Shown one piece after another: positions 23,990 to 31,705 of a stretch of 64,000 bases of DNA. Each line of letters starts with the position of its first letter. Positions within the stretch are counted from its first letter, which is position 1. Source of the stretch: Mycolicibacterium grossiae (GTDB taxonomy: Bacteria > Actinomycetota > Actinomycetes > Mycobacteriales > Mycobacteriaceae); assembly GCF_008329645.1 (NCBI RefSeq), contig NZ_CP043474.1, forward strand, positions 372,001-436,000. Reading direction: 5' to 3'. The translations under genes were made by a program, and so were the position numbers. The notes under the pieces were generated by a model, which was not told the origin of the DNA, searched no databases, and was given only the letters and a program-made list of their open reading frames with translations.

Positions 23990-24805
23990 ATGGTCCAGAA
24001 TGTCCGGGTGCGCAGGCTGCTGATCGTGCTCGTCGCGACGGTGACGTCGCTGCTGGTGGCAGCCGTCGGCGTCGACTTCGGCGGCGCCATCTACGCCGAA
24101 TACCGCTGGTCGCGGGTTTTGCGCGCCGCCAACGGGCTGACTGCCGACCCCTGGGTGGGCATCCTCGGCTTCCCCTTCGCCACCCAGGCCGCCGATCGCC
24201 GCTTCCGCGAGGTCGAGGTGCGGGCCAGCGGCGTCGACCACCCCGTGGTGGGCACGACGTCGCTGGAGGCGACGCTGCACACCGTCAGCGTGCCGGAGTC
24301 CAGCTGGCTGATCACCGCGGGTGAGTCGCTCGGCGTCGGCAAGGTGGAGAGCCGCATCATCGTCGACTCCACCCACCTCGGCCGCTACATGGGCATCGAC
24401 GACCTGCTGGTCGAGGCGCCGTCGCGGGAGACCAACGACGCCACCGGCGGGACCACCGAATCGGGCATCTCGGACAGCCGCGGGCTGGTCTTCACCGGCA
24501 CGCCCAGCGCCAGCGGCTTCGACGAGAAGGTGAGCATCGCGGTGGACCTGACGATCGTCGGCGCCGACCGGACCACGGTCGTGCTCACCCCGACCGGGGT
24601 GCTCACCGGACCGAACACCGCCGACCAGGAGGTGCCCGACGATGTCCTGCCCGCGGTGCTCGCGGCCTTCACCACCACGCTGCCGGGGATGAAGCTGCCG
24701 TTCGGGATCGCACCGACCAGTGGTGGCGCGCGCGGTTCCGACGTCATCGTGGAAGGCATCGCGGAGGGAGTAAGCGTGCCGGTCGACGGGTTCAGACAGT
24801 CATGA
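23990..24805 (+). CDS. lmeA: LmeA-type lipomannan elongation factor (DUF2993)
   Basis: A 271-residue periplasmic phospholipid-binding protein. A single N-terminal TM or uncleaved signal segment (LLIVLVATVTSLLVAAVGV) is followed by a DUF2993/TULIP-like domain. LmeA (Rv0817c / its M. smegmatis orthologue) supports elongation of the mannan backbone of lipomannan and binds phosphatidylinositol-type lipids. The call rests on the domain, size and identical context: divergent from glnR-mshD and followed by a membrane-anchored thioredoxin. Its stop overlaps the thioredoxin start by 4 bp. Confidence 0.88.
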   Translation: MVQNVRVRRLLIVLVATVTSLLVAAVGVDFGGAIYAEYRWSRVLRAANGLTADPWVGILGFPFATQAADRRFREVEVRASGVDHPVVGTTSLEATLHTVSVPESSWLITAGESLGVGKVESRIIVDSTHLGRYMGIDDLLVEAPSRETNDATGGTTESGISDSRGLVFTGTPSASGFDEKVSIAVDLTIVGADRTTVVLTPTGVLTGPNTADQEVPDDVLPAVLAAFTTTLPGMKLPFGIAPTSGGARGSDVIVEGIAEGVSVPVDGFRQS

Positions 24806-25236
24806 GTTCCTCGGTGATCGTCGTCGTGGCCGTGCTGGTCGCCGCGCTGGGCGTGGCGTACGTGATCGGCCGACTGATCACGCTGCGGGCGGGCATGATC
24901 CGCGACGCCGCGAAGGCCGCCGACGTGGACACCTCCGGCCTGGGTCTGTCGACCACCGACCCGACGGTGCTGCACTTCACCGCGACGTGGTGCGGGCCGT
25001 GCGCAGCCGTGCGACGGGTGGTCGACCAGGTCGTCGCCGACCTCGCCCGCGACGGCAGCACGGTCGCGCACGTGGAGATCGACATGGACGAGAACCCGGA
25101 GGCCGCGAAGCGCCTTTCGGTGCTCTCGTTGCCGACGACCATCGTGTTCGACGCCTCCGGGCGGCCCCAGTTCCGCATCAACGGCGTGCCGAAGGCCGCT
25201 GACCTGCGGTCGGCGCTCCAACCGTTATTGGCCTGA
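24802..25236 (+). CDS. Membrane-anchored thioredoxin (ThiX-like)
   Basis: A 144-residue thiol-disulfide oxidoreductase with an N-terminal membrane anchor (about residues 4-26) and a thioredoxin fold. The active site FTATWCGPC is complete, with Cys64 and Cys67; the cis-Pro is in SLPTTIVFD. It is coupled to lmeA by a 4-bp overlap and lies just before the sulfur-metabolism block. The homologue in M. tuberculosis is Rv0816c. It probably reduces disulfides of envelope proteins or serves neighbouring sulfurtransferases, which is inference. Confidence 0.92.
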   Translation: MSSSVIVVVAVLVAALGVAYVIGRLITLRAGMIRDAAKAADVDTSGLGLSTTDPTVLHFTATWCGPCAAVRRVVDQVVADLARDGSTVAHVEIDMDENPEAAKRLSVLSLPTTIVFDASGRPQFRINGVPKAADLRSALQPLLA

Positions 25237-25252
25237 CGCGCACGTCGTTGGG

Positions 25253-25266
25253 TAGGCTGTCGGTCG
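25253..25266 (+). promoter_or_regulatory. -10 element of the leaderless polycysteine leader transcript
   Basis: TAGGCT at 25253-25258 is followed after 7 nt by GTG at 25266, so the transcript should start on the leader ORF's first codon. Confidence 0.65.
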
Positions 25267-25358
25267 TGTCACCCCGCCTCGAGCCGTTGCTCACCAAGCG
25301 CCGCGCAGTCGACCTGTGCCGCGTCGCGGGTTGTTGCTGTTGTTGTCGTAGCTGCTGA
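25266..25358 (+). CDS. Leaderless polycysteine leader peptide (cysteine attenuator ORF)
   Basis: A 30-codon ORF starts with GTG right at the predicted transcription start. Its peptide has a basic middle (LLTKRRAVDLCRVAG) followed by five consecutive Cys codons and ends C-R-S-C. Mycobacterial leaderless ORFs with Cys runs are reported to act as cysteine-responsive attenuators: when Cys-tRNA is scarce, ribosomes stall in the Cys codons and downstream sulfur genes are expressed. Here the downstream genes are DUF4395, a rhodanese and DUF1416, all sulfur-linked. The stop at 25358 is 91 bp before the next start. CTCGAG in the leader ORF and CCTCGAGGAG near the DUF4395 start are complementary and could form the switch. 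Confidence 0.85.
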   Translation: MSPRLEPLLTKRRAVDLCRVAGCCCCCRSC

Positions 25359-25449
25359 GTAGCCGCGCGTCGTCCGTGCCGCACTCCGAGCAGGCCGTCG
25401 CGGCATGCCCGCGAAACCCGATGACAAGAGCACCTCGAGGAGCACCTCC

Positions 25450-25911
25450 ATGTCGGACCAGAACATCGCACAGGTCGACGTCCGGGGTCCCCGCTTCACC
25501 GCGTGGGTGACCACGGTCGTCATCGTCGCCACCCTGGCCCTGTCCGCCGTCAGCCCCGTCGCGGCCGCGGTCCTGCTGGGGCTGCAGGCCGTGGTCTTCG
25601 CCGTCGGCGCCGTCGGCGGGCCGCGCCGGCACCCCTACGGTCGGATCTTCGCCACCCTGATCGCCCCGCGGCTCGGCCCGGTGCGGGCCACCGAGCCGGT
25701 GCCGCCGCTGAAGTTCGCGCAGGCGGTCGGGTTCGCCTTCGCCGTCGTCGGCACCCTGGGCTTCGCCACCGGCCTCATCGGCCTCGGCCTCGGCGCCACC
25801 GCGCTTGCGCTCGTCGCGGCCTTCCTCAACGCTGCCTTCGGCATCTGCCTGGGCTGCCAGTTGTACCCGCTCGTCGCTCGTCTGCGCCGGGCACCCGCCC
25901 CATCGTCGTAA
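25450..25911 (+). CDS. DUF4395 membrane protein
   Basis: A 153-residue integral membrane protein with about four TM segments (first near residues 15-33, last near 118-140). The C-terminal motif FGICLGCQLY contains two Cys residues conserved in DUF4395. The family is regularly found beside rhodaneses and thioredoxins; a role in sulfur transfer or sulfide handling at the membrane is suspected but not proven. The ATG at 25450 gives the natural N-terminus. It sits between the polycysteine leader and the rhodanese gene and is probably under cysteine control. Confidence 0.87.
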   Translation: MSDQNIAQVDVRGPRFTAWVTTVVIVATLALSAVSPVAAAVLLGLQAVVFAVGAVGGPRRHPYGRIFATLIAPRLGPVRATEPVPPLKFAQAVGFAFAVVGTLGFATGLIGLGLGATALALVAAFLNAAFGICLGCQLYPLVARLRRAPAPSS

Positions 25912-25946
25912 GAGACACCCACACGCAACCGAAAGGATTCCCCTCC

Positions 25947-26780
25947 ATGGCACGTTCCGACGTCCTGGTCTCCGCCGAGTGGGCGGAGAACAACCTCGAC
26001 GCCCCCAACACGGTGTTCGTCGAGGTCGACGAGGACACCAGCGCCTACGACGACGGCCACATCGCCGGCGCGGTGCGGCTGGACTGGAAGACCGACCTGC
26101 AGGATCCCGTGCGCCGTGACTTCGTCGACCAGCAACAGTTCTCCAAGCTGCTCAGCGACAAGGGCATCGCCAACGACGACACCGTGATCCTCTACGGCGG
26201 CAACAACAACTGGTTCGCCGCCTACGCCTACTGGTACTTCAAGCTCTACGGCCACGAGGACGTCAAGCTCCTCGACGGCGGCCGCAAGAAGTGGGAACTC
26301 GACGGCCGCCCGCTGGTGAAGGACGCGCCGGACCGGCCGGCCACGTCGTACACCGCCAAGGCGCCGAACAACGACATCCGCGCCTTCCGCGACGAGGTCA
26401 TCGCCGCGATCAACGAGAAGAACCTGGTGGACGTCCGCTCCCCCGACGAGTTCTCCGGCAAGATCCTTGCGCCCGCGCACCTGCCGCAGGAGCAGAGCCA
26501 GCGTCCCGGCCACATCCCCGGCGCGATCAACGTCCCGTGGAGCAAGGCGGCCAACGAGGACGGCACGTTCAAGTCCGACGATGACCTGGCCAAGCTGTAC
26601 GCCGACGCCGGCCTCGACGGCGAGAAGCAGACCATCGCCTACTGCCGCATCGGCGAGCGCTCGTCGCACACCTGGTTCGTGCTGCAGGAGCTGCTCGGCC
26701 ACAGGAATGTCAAGAACTACGACGGTAGTTGGACGGAATACGGCTCCCTGGTGGGTGCCCCGATCGAGTTGGGAAACTGA
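25947..26780 (+). CDS. cysA2: Thiosulfate sulfurtransferase (rhodanese) CysA2-like
   Basis: A 277-residue two-domain rhodanese. The N-terminal domain (about 1-130) is structural (VEVDEDTSAYDDGHIAGAVRLDW). The C-terminal domain carries the catalytic loop YCRIGERSSHTW with the persulfide-forming Cys near residue 230. It transfers sulfane sulfur from thiosulfate to an acceptor. The length equals that of M. tuberculosis CysA2/CysA3, known to be secreted in culture filtrate and part of a gene pair with sseC. It lies 35 bp after DUF4395 and 1 bp before DUF1416. Expression is expected to follow cysteine supply through the upstream leader. Confidence 0.94.
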   Translation: MARSDVLVSAEWAENNLDAPNTVFVEVDEDTSAYDDGHIAGAVRLDWKTDLQDPVRRDFVDQQQFSKLLSDKGIANDDTVILYGGNNNWFAAYAYWYFKLYGHEDVKLLDGGRKKWELDGRPLVKDAPDRPATSYTAKAPNNDIRAFRDEVIAAINEKNLVDVRSPDEFSGKILAPAHLPQEQSQRPGHIPGAINVPWSKAANEDGTFKSDDDLAKLYADAGLDGEKQTIAYCRIGERSSHTWFVLQELLGHRNVKNYDGSWTEYGSLVGAPIELGN

Positions 26781-26781
26781 T

Positions 26782-27084
26782 ATGTGCTCTGCCCCCAAGC
26801 AAGGACTGACGCTGCCCGCCGGTGTCGACCTAGAGAAGGAAACGGTGATCACCGGCCGCGTCGTCGACGGCTCCGGCCAGACGGTCGGCGGGGCGTTCGT
26901 GCGTCTGCTGGACTCGAGCGACGAGTTCACCGCCGAGGTCGTCGCCTCGGCCACCGGTGACTTCCGGTTCTTCGCCGCGCCCGGCACCTGGACCCTGCGC
27001 GCCCTGTCGAAGGTCGGCAACGGCGACGCCACCGTCGCCCCGTCCGGCGCCGGCATCCACGAGGTCGACGTCAAGGTCGCCTGA
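26782..27084 (+). CDS. sseC: DUF1416 protein SseC
   Basis: A 100-residue protein with one DUF1416 domain, predicted all-beta (carboxypeptidase regulatory-like: VITGRVVDGSGQTVGGAFVRLLD). It starts MCSAPKQG, where the Cys may accept sulfur. In mycobacteria it always accompanies the CysA-type rhodanese and is named SseC; its biochemical role is not settled. Starts 1 bp after the rhodanese stop, so it is in the same operon. Confidence 0.9.
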   Translation: MCSAPKQGLTLPAGVDLEKETVITGRVVDGSGQTVGGAFVRLLDSSDEFTAEVVASATGDFRFFAAPGTWTLRALSKVGNGDATVAPSGAGIHEVDVKVA

Positions 27085-27104
27085 TCCGGCCGACGGGCCG
27101 TCCT

Positions 27105-27141
27105 GCGCGCGATTCACTCGTGAGAAATCACGCACGCGCGC
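27105..27141 (+). terminator. Imperfect GC-rich inverted repeat after sseC
   Basis: GCGCGC-GATT (27105-27114) can pair with AATC (27126-27129) and GCGCGC (27136-27141) with a small asymmetric bulge. No T run follows. It may end the sulfur operon before the next promoter at 27180. Confidence 0.4.
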
Positions 27142-27179
27142 GGGGCGGTACCTGGTCGTTTCGGGTGTCCGCGACGTTC

Positions 27180-27193
27180 TAGACTGACGTCCG
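27180..27193 (+). promoter_or_regulatory. -10 element and leaderless start of the 32-residue membrane peptide
   Basis: TAGACT at 27180-27185 is followed after 7 nt by GTG at 27193, again the leaderless spacing. Confidence 0.6.
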
Positions 27194-27291
27194 TGGTCCT
27201 GTTCTTCGAGATCCTGCTGGTGGTGGCCGTCGTGGTCATCACCTGGTTCGCGCTGTACGCCATCTACCGGCTCATCACCGACGAGGCGTGA
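27193..27291 (+). CDS. 32-residue single-pass membrane peptide
   Basis: A GTG-started ORF encodes one hydrophobic helix (about residues 3-25, [19 protein letters not shown]) followed by a short charged end (RLITDEA). It has its own -10 at leaderless distance and its stop overlaps the start of the nitrobindin-like gene by 4 bp (GTGA), so the larger protein is translated by coupling. These two facts argue for a real gene too small for standard prediction. Function unknown. Confidence 0.7.
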   Translation: MVLFFEILLVVAVVVITWFALYAIYRLITDEA

Positions 27292-27947
27292 CTTCCGACG
27301 ATCCGACCCCCGTGACGCCGGGGTCCGGCGATCGCGCGGTGGCCGCTGCCGCCGAGCGCGCCAAGCAGACCGCGGCCCGCAACGTGCCGGCGTTCGACGA
27401 CCTCCCGGTGCCCGCCGACACCGCCAACCTGCGCGAGGGCGTCGAGTTCAACGACGCACTGCTGGCGCTGCTTCCCCTGGTCGGCGTGTGGCGCGGTGAG
27501 GGGTCCGGCCACGACGCCGACGGCGACTACCGCTTCGGACAGCAGATCGTGGTGTCCCACGACGGCGGCGAGTACCTCAACTGGGAGTCGCGGTCGTGGC
27601 GACTGTCCGACACCGGGGAGTACGGCGGCCCGGACCTCCGCGAGACCGGGTACTGGCGCTTCGTGCACGACCCGGCCGACCCCGCCGAGTCGCAGGCGAT
27701 CGAACTCCTGCTCGCGCACTCCGCCGGCTACATCGAACTGTTCTACGGCACGCCGCTGAACCAGGCGTCCTGGGAATTGGCCACCGACGCGCTGGCCCGC
27801 AGCAAGTCCGGCGTCCTCGTCGGCGGCGCCAAGCGGCTGTACGGAATCATCGAGGGCGGCGATCTGGCCTACGTCGAGGAGCGGGTCGACGCCGACGGCG
27901 GGCTGGTGCCGCACCTGTCCGCCCGCCTGTCCCGGTACGTCGGCTAG
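27288..27947 (+). CDS. Nitrobindin/FABP-like beta-barrel protein
   Basis: A 219-residue protein. After a 45-residue N-terminal arm comes a lipocalin/FABP-type barrel with the nitrobindin signature [11 protein letters not shown] and a C-terminal [11 protein letters not shown] containing the His that is the haem ligand in true nitrobindins. M. tuberculosis Rv0813c is the positional counterpart and was described as FABP-like, so haem or fatty-acid binding are both possible. The GTG start lies inside the stop of the 32-residue membrane peptide. The lipoprotein gene downstream overlaps its stop by 1 bp. Confidence 0.85.
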   Translation: MTSDDPTPVTPGSGDRAVAAAAERAKQTAARNVPAFDDLPVPADTANLREGVEFNDALLALLPLVGVWRGEGSGHDADGDYRFGQQIVVSHDGGEYLNWESRSWRLSDTGEYGGPDLRETGYWRFVHDPADPAESQAIELLLAHSAGYIELFYGTPLNQASWELATDALARSKSGVLVGGAKRLYGIIEGGDLAYVEERVDADGGLVPHLSARLSRYVG

Positions 27948-28192
27948 TGCGGCGCACCGCCGTCGCGGGCGCCGCCCTGGTCCTCGCTCTGACGGCATGT
28001 TCGTCCAGCACTGATCCGCAGCCGGCCCCCAGCTCGCCCGGTTCCGAGCACGGCTCCTACGCCAACTGCCTCAGCGCGCACGGTGTCTCGTCGCCGCCCG
28101 CCGGCCCCGCCGCGCCTCCCGGCGTCGACCCCGCCACCTGGGCAGCGGCGCAGGAGGCGTGCGCCGACATGGCCCCCGGACCCGCGAACTAG
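27947..28192 (+). CDS. Small lipoprotein
   Basis: An 81-residue exported protein. [18 protein letters not shown] is a lipoprotein signal with lipobox LTAC (Cys18). The mature part is Pro/Ala/Ser-rich and has two more Cys (ANCLSAHGV and EACADM) that could pair. No known domain. The GTG start overlaps the nitrobindin-like stop (TAGTG), so it is cotranscribed. Confidence 0.78.
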   Translation: MRRTAVAGAALVLALTACSSSTDPQPAPSSPGSEHGSYANCLSAHGVSSPPAGPAAPPGVDPATWAAAQEACADMAPGPAN

Positions 28193-28222
28193 GTCGTGCC
28201 CGGCAGCTCGCCGACCAACGGG

Positions 28223-29401
28223 TCAGCCGAGCACCCGCCGCAGGAACGGCGTCGAGTCGCCCAGCGAGGCGAGCACCGTGCCGCTGTGGTCCTGGTCGGG
28301 GTAGACGTGCAACTCGACGGGCTGCTCGTGCGCCCGCAGGGCGTCGGCGAGCCGCAGCGACGACGACGGCGGCACGTCGCGGTCCCGAAGGCCCACGCCG
28401 AGGAACAGTGGCCGGTCGTAGCCGGTGACGGGGATCCCGAGGTACGCGGTCAACGCGTCCCGTACGCCCGGCACGGACGCCAACGGCGCACGGAACAACT
28501 CGTCGGGCGTCACGCCGTCGAGGCTCGCGGCCAGATCCGCGGTGCAGAGCCGCTCGGCACGGTCGACCGCATCCCGACCCGCCGGGGACAGCGTCGCGTC
28601 GACGTCGAGGTCCGGTCGTGCGTCCCGGAAGCCGGCCAGGATGTAGGCCGAGTACGCCGTGGCGATCGGACCGAGGCCCGGCGGCAGCGCGAGGTCCGGA
28701 CCCGCCCCGGCGACGAGGTCCTCGAGGAACGCCGGCGTGCCGGTGGCGACGGCCCCGCGGTAGTCCAGCCCGCTGTCGGCCGCGAACTCCGTCGCGTACC
28801 GCGCGGTGGCCACGGCACCGGCGCCACCCTGTGACTGGCCGACGACCACCCACCGCGGCGACAGCGCGACGGACTCGGCGCGGGCGAGGTCGTGGAGGCC
28901 ACGTACCGAGTCGACGACGGCGTGCGCGGTCGCCGTGGTGCTGAGGTAGCTCATCAGGCCCGGTGTCCCGAGACCGGTGTAGTCACTGGCGACCACGGCG
29001 TACCCCTGCGCGAGCCAGTGGTCGAGGTACTCGGCGTCGCGCTCCCCGCGCGGATGCGCCGAGGGGGTGCAGTCGTCGCCGAGGCCCACGGTGCCGTGCG
29101 CCCAGGCGAGCACCGGCCACCCGTCGGGAGGCGGCGTGCCCGGCGGCAGGAACACCGCGGCGGTGCTGACGGCCGGTTGCCCGCGCACGTCGGTGGTGGC
29201 GTAGCGGAAGCGGAACGCCCGGTCGGCGCCGGGCAGGCTCAGTGCCGCCGCGAGCGGCTCGGACGCGAGCAGCGTGCCGGGAGCGGGGATGTCGCCGGCG
29301 GCCGGTGCCGGAGGGGTGGCGGTGCATCCCGAGAGCAGGGCGGTGCACCCCGAGAGGAGGACCGCGAGGAGCGGCAGGACGAGTCGACGCACCCCTGCCA
29401 C
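28223..29401 (-). CDS. Secreted lipase/alpha-beta hydrolase lipoprotein (LIP family)
   Basis: A 392-residue exported hydrolase. The nucleophile elbow GQSQGGAGA (G-x-S-x-G) lies in the middle, after WAHGTVGLGDDC (oxyanion region) and VVASDYTGLG; the catalytic His is likely in the YPDQDHSGTV segment near the end. This matches secretory lipases of the LIP family (PF03583). The signal peptide carries two consecutive lipobox-like units (LLSGCTA twice), a tandem duplication. Start is uncertain: GTG at 29401 or GTG at 29392. The substrate is probably an ester lipid. A long, structured stretch lies upstream. Confidence 0.85.
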   Translation of the reverse strand: MAGVRRLVLPLLAVLLSGCTALLSGCTATPPAPAAGDIPAPGTLLASEPLAAALSLPGADRAFRFRYATTDVRGQPAVSTAAVFLPPGTPPPDGWPVLAWAHGTVGLGDDCTPSAHPRGERDAEYLDHWLAQGYAVVASDYTGLGTPGLMSYLSTTATAHAVVDSVRGLHDLARAESVALSPRWVVVGQSQGGAGAVATARYATEFAADSGLDYRGAVATGTPAFLEDLVAGAGPDLALPPGLGPIATAYSAYILAGFRDARPDLDVDATLSPAGRDAVDRAERLCTADLAASLDGVTPDELFRAPLASVPGVRDALTAYLGIPVTGYDRPLFLGVGLRDRDVPPSSSLRLADALRAHEQPVELHVYPDQDHSGTVLASLGDSTPFLRRVLG

Positions 29402-29684
29402 GGTAGGCCCCGGACATGGAGCGGCCCCCGAGCCGTGGTTCCTTGGCGGACGGGCCGAGGGGCTCGGGGGCCGGGTGACTGCCGGGAATTCGCTAGCGCG
29501 CGCAGGTGCATCGAGCGCGTGGGGCACCGATCGGGCCCCGTGACACGAACCTCCCGGTGCTGCTAGCGGGCAGCCACCTCACATGTCCATAAGTCACTCA
29601 ATTTGACGGACCACCTCCCTTCCTGTGTACGAGCGACCGTACTCCCGAAGTCGCACGCCGACAACCGGATTTCGCGGAGCGCGA
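29402..29684 (-). promoter_or_regulatory. Structured intergenic leader between pabC and the lipase gene
   Basis: No convincing protein gene, but several ordered signals on the minus strand. TACGGT near 29639 is a possible -10. A strong GGAAGGGAGGTGG ribosome-binding sequence follows, then a 12-codon TTG-started frame (SDLWTCEVAAR and stop near 29566). Further on are GC-rich hairpins and finally a perfect 12-bp inverted repeat, GGCCCCCGAGCC (29423-29434) with GGCTCGGGGGCC (29461-29472), just before the lipase start. This order of short ORF, hairpins and strong stem resembles an attenuated leader. What it senses is unknown. Confidence 0.45.
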
Positions 29685-30551
29685 TCACGCGGTGGCCGCC
29701 TCCACGACGAGCCGGGCGACGTCGCCGCCGGCGTCCCCCGCATGCAGCGTCACGCCGTCGAGCGTGTGGACGCGCGCCGCCAGCGTGACGCTCGACAGCA
29801 GCCAAACCTGCTGCGCGGACACGAGATCGGCGACGCGCACCGGCCCGCTGCGTAGCCGCCAGCCGCGGCGCGCCGCCTCGATGAGCGTCGCGCGGGCGGT
29901 GATGCTGGGCAGGACCGGCGCGGCCGGCCCGATGGTGAGCAGCTCGCCGGGTGTGGGCACCAGCAGGACCGCCGCGCGCGCTCCCTCGAGGACGTAGCCG
30001 TCCGAGGACACCAGCACGGCGTCCTGGGCACCGGCTCGCCGGGCATGCTGCTGTGCCGCGGTGCACAGCGCGTAGGACATCGACTTCACCGTCGCCACCG
30101 ACCACGGTCCCGGCGGATCGGCCGGCACGCCGCGGTCGACGGTCACCGCGGCCACGCCGTCCCGGCGCGCGTCGCCGACCCGCGCGGGCAGCGCCGACAC
30201 CGTGACGAACCCCCGCGGTCCGTGACGACCCGCGCCGTAGAGCACGCGCAGCATGGCCTCGCCGCCCGGCCACCGGCGCAGCGCCGCGGTCACGGCCACC
30301 TCGGCGTCCCGGGGTGCGGGCAGCCCGACGGTCGCCGCGGATGCGGCCAGCCGCGCCAGGTGCGCGTCGAGCAGGCAGGCGCGGCCCTCGCGCACCAGCA
30401 GCGTCTCGAACACCCCCGCGCCGCGCGCCGCCATCGGCTCGTCCGCGCGCAGCACCGCCCGGTGCGGATCCACCTCCCCGATCGATTTGGGAAGGGCGCC
30501 GTCCCAGGAGACGGCCACCGTCCGCACACTCGCCTGCGGACCGTCTGCCAT
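29685..30551 (-). CDS. pabC: Class IV aminotransferase fold: aminodeoxychorismate lyase
   Basis: A 288-residue PLP enzyme of the branched-chain aminotransferase/ADC-lyase fold. Family points: GAGVFETLLVREGR near the N-terminus, the PLP-lysine region VATVKSMSYA, the cofactor loop SSDGYVLEGARAAVLLV and SITARATLIEAA. Positional counterpart Rv0812 has been reported as an ADC lyase, making 4-aminobenzoate for folate; D-amino acid aminotransferase is the alternative. The ATG at 30551 follows from the N-terminal alignment. It is divergent from ygfZ, a folate-binding protein, with 39 bp between starts. Confidence 0.85.
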   Translation of the reverse strand: MADGPQASVRTVAVSWDGALPKSIGEVDPHRAVLRADEPMAARGAGVFETLLVREGRACLLDAHLARLAASAATVGLPAPRDAEVAVTAALRRWPGGEAMLRVLYGAGRHGPRGFVTVSALPARVGDARRDGVAAVTVDRGVPADPPGPWSVATVKSMSYALCTAAQQHARRAGAQDAVLVSSDGYVLEGARAAVLLVPTPGELLTIGPAAPVLPSITARATLIEAARRGWRLRSGPVRVADLVSAQQVWLLSSVTLAARVHTLDGVTLHAGDAGGDVARLVVEAATA

Positions 30552-30578
30552 GGGCGACGACGATAGCCAGCAGGCTCG

Positions 30579-30591
30579 TAGAGTTGAGTCA
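30579..30591 (+). promoter_or_regulatory. -10 element and leaderless start of ygfZ
   Basis: TAGAGT at 30579-30584 lies 6 nt before the ATG at 30591, consistent with a leaderless transcript. Confidence 0.55.
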
Positions 30592-31670
30592 TGTCCGCCG
30601 TTCCCGCACCCGAGTCCGGACCCGATGCCGGCGCCACGTGGCACTTCGGCGATCCCCTCGGCGAGCAGCGGTCGGCCACCGACGCCGTCGTCGTCGTGGA
30701 CCGCTCGCCGCGCGCCGTGCTGACACTGTCCGGCAAGGACCGCCTGACCTGGTTGCACACGATCTCCAGCCAGCACGTGAGCGCGCTCGGCGAGGGTGTC
30801 GTGACCGAGAACTCCAGTCTCGACGGCCAGGGTCGTGTGGAGGATCACTGGCTGCAGGTCGACCTCGACGGCGTCACGTACCTCGACACCGAGGCCACCC
30901 GCGCCCAGCCCCTCGCGGCGTTCCTCACCAAGATGGTCTTCTGGTCGGAGGTGACGGTCGGCACCGCCGACCTGACGGTGCTGTCGCTGCTCGGACCGGG
31001 CGTCGAGGAGGCACCGCTGCTGGAGACCCTCGGTATGCCTGCGCTGCCCGACCCGTGGTCGGCGACGCCGCTGCCCGGCGGTGGGTTCCTGCGCCGCCTC
31101 GGCCTCCGGGAGGTCGATCTCGTCGTTCCGCGCGACACCGCCGCCGACTGGCACGGCCGACTCACCGACGTGGGCGTGCGACCAGCGGGGATGTGGGCCT
31201 ATGAAGCGCTGCGCGTCGCGGCGCTGAGACCGCGCCTCGGCGTCGACACCGATGAGCGCACCATCCCGCACGAGGTCGGCTGGATCGGGGGGCCCGGCGA
31301 GGGTGCCGTACACCTCGACAAGGGCTGCTACCGCGGCCAGGAGACCGTCGCGCGGGTGCACAACCTGGGCAAACCTCCTCGCATGCTGGTGCTGCTGCAC
31401 CTCGACGGCGATACCGATCGGCCGTCGCCAGGCGACCCGGTGCTCGCGGGCGGGCGGGCGGTGGGCCGGCTGGGCACCGTGGTCGACCACGTCGACGAGG
31501 GCCCGATCGCGCTGGCGCTGCTCAAACGCGGACTGCCCGCCGACACCGCGCTGACGACCGGCGGCGAGGTGGCCGTCGCAGCGACGATCGACCCCGATTC
31601 GCTGCCCGGTCCCGACCAGGGCGGTGCCGGACGGCTCGCCGTGGAACGTCTACGCGGCCGCGCGCGTTGA
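30591..31670 (+). CDS. ygfZ: Folate-binding protein YgfZ (iron-sulfur cluster assembly/repair)
   Basis: A 359-residue protein of the GcvT-like YgfZ/IBA57 family, which uses tetrahydrofolate to help maturation or repair of certain Fe-S enzymes. The diagnostic motif K-G-C-Y-x-G-Q-E is intact as KGCYRGQETVARVHNLGKPPR. The N-terminal GcvT-type domain includes LTLSGKDRLTWLHTISSQH. Cytoplasmic. It stands alone on the plus strand, leaderless, divergent from pabC, and is followed by a GC hairpin. Confidence 0.94.
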   Translation: MSAVPAPESGPDAGATWHFGDPLGEQRSATDAVVVVDRSPRAVLTLSGKDRLTWLHTISSQHVSALGEGVVTENSSLDGQGRVEDHWLQVDLDGVTYLDTEATRAQPLAAFLTKMVFWSEVTVGTADLTVLSLLGPGVEEAPLLETLGMPALPDPWSATPLPGGGFLRRLGLREVDLVVPRDTAADWHGRLTDVGVRPAGMWAYEALRVAALRPRLGVDTDERTIPHEVGWIGGPGEGAVHLDKGCYRGQETVARVHNLGKPPRMLVLLHLDGDTDRPSPGDPVLAGGRAVGRLGTVVDHVDEGPIALALLKRGLPADTALTTGGEVAVAATIDPDSLPGPDQGGAGRLAVERLRGRAR

Positions 31671-31678
31671 CTCCGAAA

Positions 31679-31705
31679 GGCCCGGCGACGCTGCAGGGCC
31701 GGGCC
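31679..31705 (+). terminator. GC-rich hairpin after ygfZ
   Basis: GGCCCGGC (31679-31686) pairs perfectly with GCCGGGCC (31698-31705) around an 11-nt loop, 8 bp after the ygfZ stop. No T tract follows, as is common for mycobacterial terminators. Confidence 0.6.

Noticed and set aside
29423..29472. 6C-type or other known small RNA
   Set aside because: The C-rich stem pair looks similar at first, but the two-hairpin 6C layout with six-C loops is not present, so I describe it only as a leader hairpin.
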